From Bacteroidota bacterium (GTDB lineage Bacteria > Bacteroidota > Bacteroidia > Flavobacteriales_F > PHOS-HE28), in the NCBI GenBank assembly GCA_018266685.1, contig JAFDZY010000372.1, forward strand, positions 1 through 46,990: a DNA stretch of 46,990 bases, read 5' to 3'. This document shows positions 26,098-33,732 of this stretch, piece by piece. How positions within the stretch are numbered: position 1 is the stretch's first letter; the number at the start of each line of letters is the position of its first letter. The notes beneath the pieces are model-generated. The model searched no databases. It was given only the letters and a program-made list of their open reading frames with translations, and was not told the origin of the DNA. Both the position numbers and the translations under genes were made by a program.

Positions 26098-27233
26098 AAA
26101 TCAATACACCCGCCAACATCCGGTCATTTCCGCACCTTTCAGTGTGTTCAAGGTTGGTCATGCCTCTTACTCTATGCCTGTTCGCCGGCATAGCCCGTGG
26201 CCAGGCCTTCACCATTCCCGTAGTGGTGCATGTGCTGTGGAGCAGCCCCATTGCCAACATATCCGACTTCCAAGTGATGGACGGATTGAACATACTGAAC
26301 CAAGGCTTTAATAGCGACACACTACATCACGTAGACCCGCCGTATGATGCCCTGGCCACGAGCATGGACATTTCGTTCTGCTTGGCCACCGTGGCCCCGG
26401 ACGGCACACCTACCACCGGCATAGACCGGATCCAAACACCCCAGGCCACGCACGGCGGCATTCCCGCATCCTACATGAACCAATGGCCCCCGGACCGCTA
26501 CTTCAATATCTGGGTGGTGCAAAACTTGGAATTCGGTGTCTTTCCGGGCACCTTATTGCCCGCCGAGGCCGATACCGCACCCGCCATGGACGGGGTGATG
26601 ATGATGCATGACATGATGGGTACCATTGGTACCTCAACCCAACTGCATGGACCGGAAATCATACTTCAAACGGGGCGCTACTTGGGCTTGAAGCTGCTTT
26701 GGGAAATGCCCATTGCCGGTGGCCCCTGCGGCGATGACGGAATCGCCGATACCCCGCCGATGCTCCTCACGTTGGATTGCGACCTTGGTTCCACAGACGG
26801 CTGCGCCGGCAACCTTCCGGCGATGGTGGAAAACTACATGACCTACTCCTACTGCCAGAGGATGTTCACATCAGGGCAACGGGATTTTGTATACGCCATG
26901 CTGAACAGCCCCTTGGCCCAGCGCAACAACCTGTGGACAGCGGCCAATCTGGCTTTGTCAGGTTGCGGCCCGCAGGCGGTGGAAGGACTTTCAGGCAACC
27001 AGCAATTTGAGGTTTTGCCGCAACCCGGCTGGAACCGCTGGACGGTTGCCATGCCAGCCAGTCAGTCCTTAAGTCTATGTCTTCTTGATGCAGGTGGGCA
27101 GCTGTTGCGCACATGGCCTTCCCAAAGCTCCAACTTGATCATTGACTTAGCCAACATGGCCCCGGGCATGTATGTGCTAAAGGCCATGCAACAGGATGGC
27201 ACCCTGCACTGGGCCAAGCTCATGTGCCATTAA
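26094..27233 (+). CDS. M43 (pappalysin)-like secreted protein with lost zinc site, T9SS type A tail
   Basis: 379 residues; the ATG overlaps the previous stop by 4 bases. A signal peptide (to about residue 37) leads into the M43-typical FTIPVVVHVLW. Where active enzymes have HExGHYLxLxHxW, this protein has LQTGRYLGLKLLW at residues 191-203: all three zinc-binding His are L191, R195 and L201 and the catalytic Glu is Q192. Flanking family features are kept (CGDDGIADTP at 212-221, NYMTYSYCQRMFTSGQ further on), so this is a degenerate member rather than an unrelated protein. The tail is a type A sorting domain. It is probably a catalytically dead binding protein. It ends 5 bases from the convergent OmpA-family gene. 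Confidence 0.8.
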   Translation: MKINTPANIRSFPHLSVCSRLVMPLTLCLFAGIARGQAFTIPVVVHVLWSSPIANISDFQVMDGLNILNQGFNSDTLHHVDPPYDALATSMDISFCLATVAPDGTPTTGIDRIQTPQATHGGIPASYMNQWPPDRYFNIWVVQNLEFGVFPGTLLPAEADTAPAMDGVMMMHDMMGTIGTSTQLHGPEIILQTGRYLGLKLLWEMPIAGGPCGDDGIADTPPMLLTLDCDLGSTDGCAGNLPAMVENYMTYSYCQRMFTSGQRDFVYAMLNSPLAQRNNLWTAANLALSGCGPQAVEGLSGNQQFEVLPQPGWNRWTVAMPASQSLSLCLLDAGGQLLRTWPSQSSNLIIDLANMAPGMYVLKAMQQDGTLHWAKLMCH

Positions 27234-27238
27234 CCGTT

Positions 27239-29203
27239 CTACAACACGGTCACCTCAGTCCTTCTGTTCTGGGCCCGGCCTTCATCGGTTTCGTTGGTGG
27301 CCACGGGTTTGGTTTCGCCGTAGCCCTTGGCCACCACGCGGCTTGCGTCAATGCCCTGCTTGACCAAGAAGTCGCGCACGGCATTGGCGCGTTGTTCGCT
27401 GAGGAGCTGGTTGGCGGCGTCATTGCCCACATTGTCGGTGTGGCCGCCCACTTCAATGCGCAAGGCGGGGGTGGCCTTCATCAGCCCCACGAGGTTGTTC
27501 AACTCCGCCGTGGAGGCGGGAAGCAGCGCAAAACTGGCCGTTTCAAAGAAGATGTTGCGCAATGCAAACGTTTGGCCACGCTCGGCTTTGCTGAGCTGCA
27601 CGTTCAACTGGTAGGGTGCGTTGCCCTTCATTTCCGCAAAGCTGTAGTTGCGCGAGTAGAAGAGGTAGCCGTCCGCAGTGGCGTTCAGCGCGTGGTCCAC
27701 GCCGGTGGGCAGGCACACGGTGAATTCGCCGGTTACGGGATCGCTGTATGCAGCCGTGGCCAGCTTGTTCGTGGTGAGGTCGTAGAGTTTCACGTCGGCC
27801 TCCAGCGGCTTGCCCGTGGCCTTGTCGGTGACACGCCCGCGGATGTAGGTGACGGGCGTGGGCCGCGCTTCCTTGTAAAGTTCGAAGCCGTACAGGTCAA
27901 GGTCTCCGAAGCCTCCGGGGCGATCACTGGCGAAGTAGGCCAGCTTGCCGTCCGCATTCACCAGCACGCTGTTCTCATCGCCCGGCGTGTTGATGGGGTA
28001 GCCAAGATTCAACGCCGGGGCCCATTGGCCGTCAGACTGCATGCGGCTTACGTAAATATCCAGCCCGCCCATGCCGGGCCGCCCGTCGCTGCTGAAGTAG
28101 AGCGTCTTCCCGTCGGGGTGGATCTGCACACTTTCCTCCTTGCCGGGGCTGTTCACGTTGGGGCCGAGCACCTCCGGCTTGCTGAACGCGCCGTCCTCAC
28201 CCATCCGGCTTACGTAGATGTCCGTGTTTTGCTGGCCGTCCGCAGTGCGCACCCCGCGCAGGAAGTAGAGCGTTCTGCCGTCGCTGCCCATGGAGGGTTG
28301 ACTCTCCCACCCCCTGCTGTTCACCGGCGCACCGAGGTTTTGCGGCTTGCTCCATCGGTCGCCCACCCGGCGGCTGATGAACAGGTCGCAACTGCCCAAG
28401 CCCGTTAGTCCCGCACCATACGCGCCATCCAGGCCTGCGCATTTGGTGAAGATGATGAAGCGACCGTCCGGCGTAAGCGTTCCCGCCCCTTCATTGTCCC
28501 GCGTATTGACCGTGGTGATGGGCTGTGCCATGCCCCATTTGCCGTCGGCCCCTTTGTGGCTCACGTAGAAATCTTCCTGCTGGCCGTAGTCTGCGGTCTT
28601 GTCCTTGAGCAGGCGCGTGAACATCAGCGTACTGTCATCCACCGTTACGGCCGGGAAATACTCCGGATCCATCGTGTTGATGCCCGGCCCAAGATTCACG
28701 GGATCAAAGGGTACGGGTTGTGCAATTGCGTGTTCGGCAAAGGCAGCATTGGCCATGCCGCGTTCGGCGCGCTTGCGGCGTTCCGGGTCCTTGTCCAACT
28801 GCTTGGCCAACGCGAAGTGCTCGCCAGCCTCCGTGTACAAGCCCTGCCCCAGTTCCAGCTCGGCAAGGTGCAGTGCCGCGGGCGGGAAGTAGGATGGATT
28901 GATGGCGAGCACCTCCTTGTACACCGCAATCCCTTCCTTGGCCATGTTGCGTTGCTCGTACATTTCACCGAGGTAGATGCGTGGTTCAATGAAGCGCGGG
29001 TCAGCCTCGGCTGCCTTCTTCAAGTTGCTTTCGGCACAGTCCCACTGCTGCGTGCGCATGCACTCGCCGCCTTTCTCGTACAACCGGATCGCCTTGTTGT
29101 CGTTGGTGGTGTAGTGCGGGGGTTGGGCATGCAGTGCGCACACCAGCAACATGGCGGACATCGTCCCTGCGGTGCGGATCGCCTCCCGGTGGATCAGGCT
29201 CAT
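27239..29203 (-). CDS. OmpA-family protein with TPR, PD40 and carboxypeptidase-like domains
   Basis: 654 residues from the ATG at 29203 (MSLIHREAIRTAGTM, signal peptide ending near LHAQ); a longer in-frame start would lie inside queE. It holds TPR-like helices (about 35-160), PD40 blades (about 180-430, for example LYFSSDGRPGMGGLDIYVS and LAYFASDRPGGFGDLDLYG), a carboxypeptidase-regulatory-like domain (about 440-530) and a C-terminal OmpA domain (about 550-650, FFETASFALLPAS and NRRTEV). It is the second protein of this architecture in the window, but lacks a PorP/SprF neighbour. It overlaps the queE stop by 4 bases. Confidence 0.88.
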   Translation of the reverse strand: MSLIHREAIRTAGTMSAMLLVCALHAQPPHYTTNDNKAIRLYEKGGECMRTQQWDCAESNLKKAAEADPRFIEPRIYLGEMYEQRNMAKEGIAVYKEVLAINPSYFPPAALHLAELELGQGLYTEAGEHFALAKQLDKDPERRKRAERGMANAAFAEHAIAQPVPFDPVNLGPGINTMDPEYFPAVTVDDSTLMFTRLLKDKTADYGQQEDFYVSHKGADGKWGMAQPITTVNTRDNEGAGTLTPDGRFIIFTKCAGLDGAYGAGLTGLGSCDLFISRRVGDRWSKPQNLGAPVNSRGWESQPSMGSDGRTLYFLRGVRTADGQQNTDIYVSRMGEDGAFSKPEVLGPNVNSPGKEESVQIHPDGKTLYFSSDGRPGMGGLDIYVSRMQSDGQWAPALNLGYPINTPGDENSVLVNADGKLAYFASDRPGGFGDLDLYGFELYKEARPTPVTYIRGRVTDKATGKPLEADVKLYDLTTNKLATAAYSDPVTGEFTVCLPTGVDHALNATADGYLFYSRNYSFAEMKGNAPYQLNVQLSKAERGQTFALRNIFFETASFALLPASTAELNNLVGLMKATPALRIEVGGHTDNVGNDAANQLLSEQRANAVRDFLVKQGIDASRVVAKGYGETKPVATNETDEGRAQNRRTEVTVL

Positions 29204-29811
29204 GGAATGTTCAAGTACTTGTGTGTTTGCAATGAAACGCGCCAGCGTGGATGGTGCAAGGCATAGTCCACTACCAGCGGGGTCATGGTTTCGCGCTTGC
29301 CCCATTCGGGTTGCATGTAGAGCGTGCATTCCTGGCGGACCAAGGCCGCATGCCCTTCCGCCCATTGCAGGTCGTGCTTGTTGAAGACCACCACTTTCAG
29401 TTCATCGGCGTGTACATGGAACCCGGCCACCGGCTGCTTGAATTTCTTCGGGCTGAAACAGATGTGGTCCCATTTGCCGCTGAGCGGTGAAGACCCGCTC
29501 GTTTCGAGGTGGGTGCGGAAACCTGCGGATTGCAAGGCCATTGTAAGCGGCCCCAGTTCGTGCATCAACGGTTCCCCTCCGGTGATCACTGCAATGCGGG
29601 CAGGCTGTGCAGCCGCTTCTGCAACCATGTCCCCAACGGGTCGCACCGGGTGCTTTGCAGCATCCCAACTGTTTTTCACGTCGCACCAGGAACACCCCAC
29701 GTCGCAGCCCGCCAGGCGGATGAACCAGGCGGCTTGGCCAGTATACGCACCTTCGCCCTGCAGGGTCAGGAAGGATTCCATTACGGGCAACCTGTCACCG
29801 TTCATTGGCAT
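29200..29811 (-). CDS. queE: 7-carboxy-7-deazaguanine synthase QueE
   Basis: About 203 residues from the ATG at 29811; ATGs at 29868 (too long) and 29805 are alternatives. It is a short radical-SAM enzyme: LTLQGEGAYTG is followed by the cluster-binding cysteines C36, C40 and C43 (CDVGCSWC) and the VITGGEPL motif. It makes 7-carboxy-7-deazaguanine for queuosine in tRNA. The other queuosine genes are not in this window, and it is coupled by ATGA overlap to an OmpA-family gene. A structured RNA with a T-run ends about 45 bases upstream. Confidence 0.93.
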   Translation of the reverse strand: MPMNGDRLPVMESFLTLQGEGAYTGQAAWFIRLAGCDVGCSWCDVKNSWDAAKHPVRPVGDMVAEAAAQPARIAVITGGEPLMHELGPLTMALQSAGFRTHLETSGSSPLSGKWDHICFSPKKFKQPVAGFHVHADELKVVVFNKHDLQWAEGHAALVRQECTLYMQPEWGKRETMTPLVVDYALHHPRWRVSLQTHKYLNIP

Positions 29812-29854
29812 GGAATACGAAGTCTTGGCAAAGGAAGTGCCATTCACGCAGGCA

Positions 29855-30055
29855 CAAAAAAAGCCCACACAGGACCGAGTTCAGAAAACCCATGAATCAC
29901 ATGAGCGGGTTGGACAGAAAGGGGTCGGTAATCCTCGACGTTCCCGAAGGAGACCGCCCGAAAGCGGCGAGGCCCGCCCTTGCCCTTTGGATCTTCCAGC
30001 CCTGAGGAAGAAATGTTGGTTTTGAGAACCTATGGCCTGTGTGGGCTGTCTGTTG
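29855..30055 (-). ncRNA. 6S-like structured RNA candidate
   Basis: On the minus strand the two ends pair through a perfect 12-bp closing stem: AGCCCACACAGG (30047-30036) with CCTGTGTGGGCT (29873-29862), followed at once by a T-run. Inside, a large open bubble has a small hairpin on its 3' strand (AACCC...GGGTT around CATG...CATG). A distal irregular stem (AAAGGG/CCCTTT, then CCTCG/CGAGG) carries two terminal loops, one a C-TTCG-G tetraloop. Closing stem, central bubble and distal stem over ~195 bases is the 6S RNA layout. I could not run a covariance model, so a different regulatory RNA or a queE leader remains possible. Confidence 0.55.
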
Positions 30056-30091
30056 ATCAGCTCACGGCTGAGAAAGAACGATTTCGTGGAC

Positions 30092-30099
30092 CGAAGGTA
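30092..30099 (-). promoter_or_regulatory. Possible -7 box of the structured RNA
   Basis: TACCTTCG on the minus strand fits TAnnTTTG with one change. It lies about 45 bases upstream of the closing stem. No clear -33 TTG was found. Confidence 0.35.
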
Positions 30100-30190
30100 A
30101 GGCCTTTTTCCAGGAATGCGAAATGAGTTGTGAACGATCGGCGGGTATTGGGTGTGGTGACGATTGGCAAAGGCAGTCGCCAAAGCTCCG

Positions 30191-30245
30191 TTGCCGCAGG
30201 GTCCGCTGCTTGCCGGAGGTTGGTGTTGGCGTGACCCTGCGGCAA
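30191..30245. repeat. 13-bp perfect inverted repeat with 29-base spacer
   Basis: TTGCCGCAGGGTC (30191-30203) and GACCCTGCGGCAA (30233-30245). It lies in intergenic DNA between the structured RNA and the next gene. No T-run follows, so it is not an obvious terminator. Confidence 0.7.
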
Positions 30246-30299
30246 TGGTGAGGGCTATCTGCGACGCAGCACGACCAACCACGCCCTGCGAACTGACAA

Positions 30300-30842
30300 C
30301 TATCCCTCCCCTTTCTGCCCCACGAACTGATCCCCCTTGTCCTCGAAAAGGATGTTGAAGGTGGTGAGACTGCCGTAGCAACGCGTGATGTACTGCTGCA
30401 GTTCCACTTTGTCCTGGTCGCTCAACCCCGCGTGGGCATTGATCTTTTGCTCCAGTACGCGGAAGCGGTCGCGCATCATGACGATCTTGTGGAAGAAATC
30501 CTCGATGGGCACTTCCTTGCTCTTGAGCGATGCATCGCGCGGCTTGATCTCCATCACACCGCCTTCGTAACGCCGCGCCATTTCCACCGGTCGTTGGGGC
30601 ATTTGCATTTCCTCCAACACTTCGCGCAAGGCGTCGCGCACGTGGTCCAGGTCCAGGGGCTCGGGCTCCACTTCCACGCCCGGTGCGATCACTTCCAGGC
30701 CCTCGAAGGAGCGTGCTATGGGCTGCTCCCCATGCTCCTTGAAAAAGATGTGGATGGTGCGCGGGTCAATTTCGTACACCACGCCAATGCCGAGGCTGGG
30801 GTGCTTTACGCGCGCGCCGATGCTGATGTCGTAGAGTTCCAT
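30300..30842 (-). CDS. Conserved hypothetical protein with N-terminal Tudor/KOW-like segment
   Basis: 180 residues; MELYDISIGARVKHPSLGIGVVYEIDPRT... resembles small SH3/KOW-like beta-barrels, as found at the start of CarD and of some helicases, but no family could be named with confidence. The middle is acidic (residues about 55-85) and the rest is predicted helical, with no signal peptide or membrane segment. It begins about 30 bases after the M14 carboxypeptidase gene and is probably in one transcript with it. Confidence 0.7.
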   Translation of the reverse strand: MELYDISIGARVKHPSLGIGVVYEIDPRTIHIFFKEHGEQPIARSFEGLEVIAPGVEVEPEPLDLDHVRDALREVLEEMQMPQRPVEMARRYEGGVMEIKPRDASLKSKEVPIEDFFHKIVMMRDRFRVLEQKINAHAGLSDQDKVELQQYITRCYGSLTTFNILFEDKGDQFVGQKGEG

Positions 30843-30872
30843 GGGGTGCTTGTTGCGCGCAATGATACACGT

Positions 30873-32603
30873 TCATTCCACCTCCCGCAGCACCGGATAC
30901 TTGCGGTAGCCCGGCTCCATCCAAGGCGAACGGCGGTAAAGCCAGGTGAGCTGTGCCTGTGCATCGGCGGCAAAAGAGGCATCACTGGCGCGCTTGGTTT
31001 TGAATTCCCCGGCCAGTGAAGGATCTCCCGCAAGCATCCGGGCGGCCAGGTCCTCGAACACGTAATCATCGAACCACTCCTTTTGCTGGAGCAGGGCATC
31101 GAAGAAGTTCCAAGCGAAGAAACCATCGTCCGCTTGACTTTCCAGCGCCTCCACCACGTAGCGATCGGTGAGGTTCCCCATGGGGATGCGCCAATCCCCG
31201 GCATGGGCGGCCACTTGCCTGCGGTTGCGCACCATGTGGATGTTCCGGTGCAGGTAATGCCCTTCATAGGCCATGGAGACGGTTATGAAATCCCCGATAC
31301 TGTCCTGCTCCACGGTGAGCACGGTGTCCTTTGCCAATGGCTCCATCTGCACGCCGTTGAGCCGGAGGCGCTCCACCACCGCTTGCCATTGCCTGGGAAC
31401 GATGTAGGCCTTGGGCTTGCGCACGGTGAGCGAAGGCCTGTACGCATCCCGCCATGGAACAAGGATGTCCGTAGGTTCGGCATGATCGTAGCGGATGCGC
31501 GGCAAGCCCGTAACGGCGCTGGTTTCCCGCTTCACGGCAAAGCCTTTCCACGGCAGGTCCTCCACCACGGCGGTGTCCAAGCGCCAATTCAAGCCGAACT
31601 CCCCAGCCCGGGCCGTGGCGGAATTTGCGGCGGCTCGGGCCTCCCGCAATTGCACGTTGTGTTCGTTCATCACGGCCAGCGTGCCGAAGAGCAGTTGCAG
31701 CGTGGCATTCACGCGGTCCGGATAGGGCTTCAGCATGTGGCTTTCGCTGATGATGCCGATGCGGTTGAACAATGCGGCGTGCCCGCTGCTGTAGCGGGGA
31801 CCATCGTTGAAGCCTTGCAAGCCCTCTTCCGGAATGGATCCCGTGGTCTCGAAGTACGGGCACATCAGCATGCCTTTGTGCTGCATCCAAGCATATTGGC
31901 CGGGTATGAGGGTGACGGTCATGAAATCGGCCAGCGGCTTGGAAAGTTTGTCCTTCTGCGTGGCCAGCAACGCCATGATGTACTGGTGGTCGGCACCGTC
32001 GCTGACGTGTGTTTCAAAATAGATGTCCGGATCCCAGGCGGTGAGCGCCGCAACCAACGAGCGGGCATTCTCCGAGTCCATCTTCATGAAGTCCCGGTTC
32101 AAGTCCAGGTTCTTGGCATTGCCGCGGAAGCCGTATTCCTTGGGGCCGTCCTGGTTGGCGCGGCTGAAGCTGCCCCTGTTCAGCGCTCCGCTTACGTTGT
32201 ACACGGGCACGATGCACACGGCGGTGTTCACCAGCAGGCCCATGAGTTGATCGCTCTCCAGCAGGGCCTGTGCAAGGATCAGGCTGGCATCGATGCCGTC
32301 CGGCTCTCCGGGATGGATGCCGTTGGTGACCCACAGGATGTTCTTACCCGTGGCGCGGATGCTGTCCGGGGTAAACCCGCTGCCATCGCTGATGATGAAG
32401 AGGTGGATGGGGTGGCCGTCATCATCGTGGCCGATGGTGGTGAGCTTGGCCCCGGTGTGGAGGGAATCCAAGTAGGCATACCGTTCAATGGCTTGCTGCC
32501 AGGTCACGGAGGTATCGCCCTCAAAGGTCCACTGGGCCATCAGATCTTTTCCCGCCATTGCAGCAACAAGCAAGCACAACAAGCCACGCAACAAATTCGC
32601 CAT
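30873..32603 (-). CDS. Secreted M14-family zinc carboxypeptidase
   Basis: 576 residues from the ATG at 32603 (MANLLRGLLCLLVAAMAGK, signal peptide to about 24); an ATG 17 codons upstream overlaps the terminator at 32636-32671. The M14 zinc site is visible: H97 and E100 in GIHPGEPDG, and H199 in FETHVSDG. The substrate-binding segment NLDLNRDF lies at about 166-173. The C-terminal half is a beta-rich extension. It probably trims peptides in the periplasm or outside the cell; specificity is not decidable. Confidence 0.88.
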   Translation of the reverse strand: MANLLRGLLCLLVAAMAGKDLMAQWTFEGDTSVTWQQAIERYAYLDSLHTGAKLTTIGHDDDGHPIHLFIISDGSGFTPDSIRATGKNILWVTNGIHPGEPDGIDASLILAQALLESDQLMGLLVNTAVCIVPVYNVSGALNRGSFSRANQDGPKEYGFRGNAKNLDLNRDFMKMDSENARSLVAALTAWDPDIYFETHVSDGADHQYIMALLATQKDKLSKPLADFMTVTLIPGQYAWMQHKGMLMCPYFETTGSIPEEGLQGFNDGPRYSSGHAALFNRIGIISESHMLKPYPDRVNATLQLLFGTLAVMNEHNVQLREARAAANSATARAGEFGLNWRLDTAVVEDLPWKGFAVKRETSAVTGLPRIRYDHAEPTDILVPWRDAYRPSLTVRKPKAYIVPRQWQAVVERLRLNGVQMEPLAKDTVLTVEQDSIGDFITVSMAYEGHYLHRNIHMVRNRRQVAAHAGDWRIPMGNLTDRYVVEALESQADDGFFAWNFFDALLQQKEWFDDYVFEDLAARMLAGDPSLAGEFKTKRASDASFAADAQAQLTWLYRRSPWMEPGYRKYPVLREVE

Positions 32604-32635
32604 GCGCAAAGATCGCAGCCGCCTGTTGTAAAAAA

Positions 32636-32671
32636 GGAAACCCCGGCGCAGCAAGGAGCGTCAGGGCTTCC
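32636..32671 (-). terminator. Intrinsic terminator on minus strand
   Basis: GGAAGCCC (32671-32664) pairs with GGGTTTCC (32643-32636), one G-T pair, followed by six Ts (32635-32630). It stops transcription arriving from the small frame at 32706-32912, just before the carboxypeptidase start. Confidence 0.6.
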
Positions 32672-32705
32672 GGATCGCCGGCAGCAAGGTTGCCGGTCCA
32701 CTAGG

Positions 32706-32912
32706 CTAGCAGGCTGAAGGGCAATCTTCAGGCCAAGGTGCGCAATCCTCCGTCGGGGTGGCTGTTGGTGCCGGTGCCGGTTGTTCCTGCGGCACCACCA
32801 CGGGCTGAAGTTGCTGTGCAAAGAGCTGTTCCTCGTCGGTGAGCTGGAGCAGCAGGGTGAGGGTCATTACTGGCCACATGGCAATGGAGGTTGATGCCGC
32901 AAGATTTGCCAT
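32706..32912 (-). CDS. Small hypothetical protein with hydrophobic N-terminus and Pro/Gln/Ala-rich tail
   Basis: 68 residues from the ATG at 32912 (MANLAASTSIAMWPVMTLTL). A hydrophobic N-terminal segment is followed by a Gln-Pro-rich stretch and a C-terminus with three cysteines (EDCAPWPEDCPSAC). No homologue is recognised. A terminator on the same strand directly downstream supports transcription. An extended start at 32960 is possible. Confidence 0.4.
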   Translation of the reverse strand: MANLAASTSIAMWPVMTLTLLLQLTDEEQLFAQQLQPVVVPQEQPAPAPTATPTEDCAPWPEDCPSAC

Positions 32913-33076
32913 TAAGCATTCGTTTGTCAAGACGAATGTGCAATTTTCATCGACGAACATTTATCACCCCGTTAACCAGGCATCCTGCCATCCCCACAGT
33001 GGCCAGTTCAAAATCAATGTTGATCCCCCGAACCAATTGGTCCGTAGAAGCCAACTTCGCGATGGAAAGCCTGCTC

Positions 33077-33724
33077 ATGAGAACAACCATCTTCTGTTTC
33101 GCCTTGACCCTCCCCTTTGCGTTGATAGCACAGGAATCACGCAACGGCCCCAAGGTGGGGCTGGGCATCGGAACGCAGACCGCTGGGCAGTTCCTTGCCT
33201 GGAGCGGGTTGCCAAAGCTGGGCCCCATTGCGGGCTGGAGCTTTGAGGCCCCGATCACTTCACAGGTTAGCTTGTTGATCGAGCCGATGTACATCGGCAA
33301 AGGCAGCGTAACGGTAAATAGCGTGTACAAGACGCGGTCGTCCATCGCGCTGAATTACTTGGAGATGCCCTTGCTGCTGAAGGTGAGCACCAACCCCGAC
33401 CCGCAAGGCATGTACCTGAGCGGGGGCCTGATGTACGGCTACCTGCTCCACGGCAAGGTGAAGAACTTCCAGTACGGCAACTTGGTTTCCGAATATGTTT
33501 TCAACCCCTCAGGCACCACCAACCGGGGCCAGTGGAGCGCGGCCTTGGGTTTGGGGCATGAGGTGGGCCACTGGTTGCTGGAACTGCGCGGACAAAGCAG
33601 CCTGAACACGTTTGACCGGTTCATCCGTTCGCACAATGTGGTGTACTCCTTCCAAGTGGCCTGGCGGTTTGCCACGCAGGCGGAGCGGGATACCAAGCGA
33701 AAAGCTGCGGAAAGCGAGGACTGA
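33077..33724 (+). CDS. Outer-membrane beta-barrel protein (PorT-like)
   Basis: 215 residues from the ATG at 33077, giving MRTTIFCFALTLPFALIAQ as a signal peptide; an in-frame ATG at 33062 adds five residues. The mature part has alternating hydrophobic beta-strands (VGLGIGTQTAGQFL, SLLIEPMYIGKG, MYLSGGLMYGYLL, QWSAALGLGHEVG), as in small PorT/OMP_b-brl_2 barrels. It probably spans the outer membrane as an 8-strand barrel. It ends 8 bases from the convergent SpoIID-like gene. Confidence 0.8.
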   Translation: MRTTIFCFALTLPFALIAQESRNGPKVGLGIGTQTAGQFLAWSGLPKLGPIAGWSFEAPITSQVSLLIEPMYIGKGSVTVNSVYKTRSSIALNYLEMPLLLKVSTNPDPQGMYLSGGLMYGYLLHGKVKNFQYGNLVSEYVFNPSGTTNRGQWSAALGLGHEVGHWLLELRGQSSLNTFDRFIRSHNVVYSFQVAWRFATQAERDTKRKAAESED

Positions 33725-33732
33725 GGCGGGCC

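Noticed and set aside
29855..30055. preQ1 riboswitch upstream of queE
   Set aside because: Considered because of the queuosine gene downstream, but the short preQ1-I pattern (stem-loop followed by an A-rich tail ending ACTAA) is not present, and the long end-to-end stem fits a free-standing RNA better.
29881..30381. 166-residue minus-strand open frame
   Set aside because: Overlaps the structured RNA and the inverted repeat; arginine-rich composition without family features.
31083..32717. 544-residue plus-strand open frame
   Set aside because: Shadow of the M14 carboxypeptidase on the other strand; GC-rich codon use keeps the antisense frame open.
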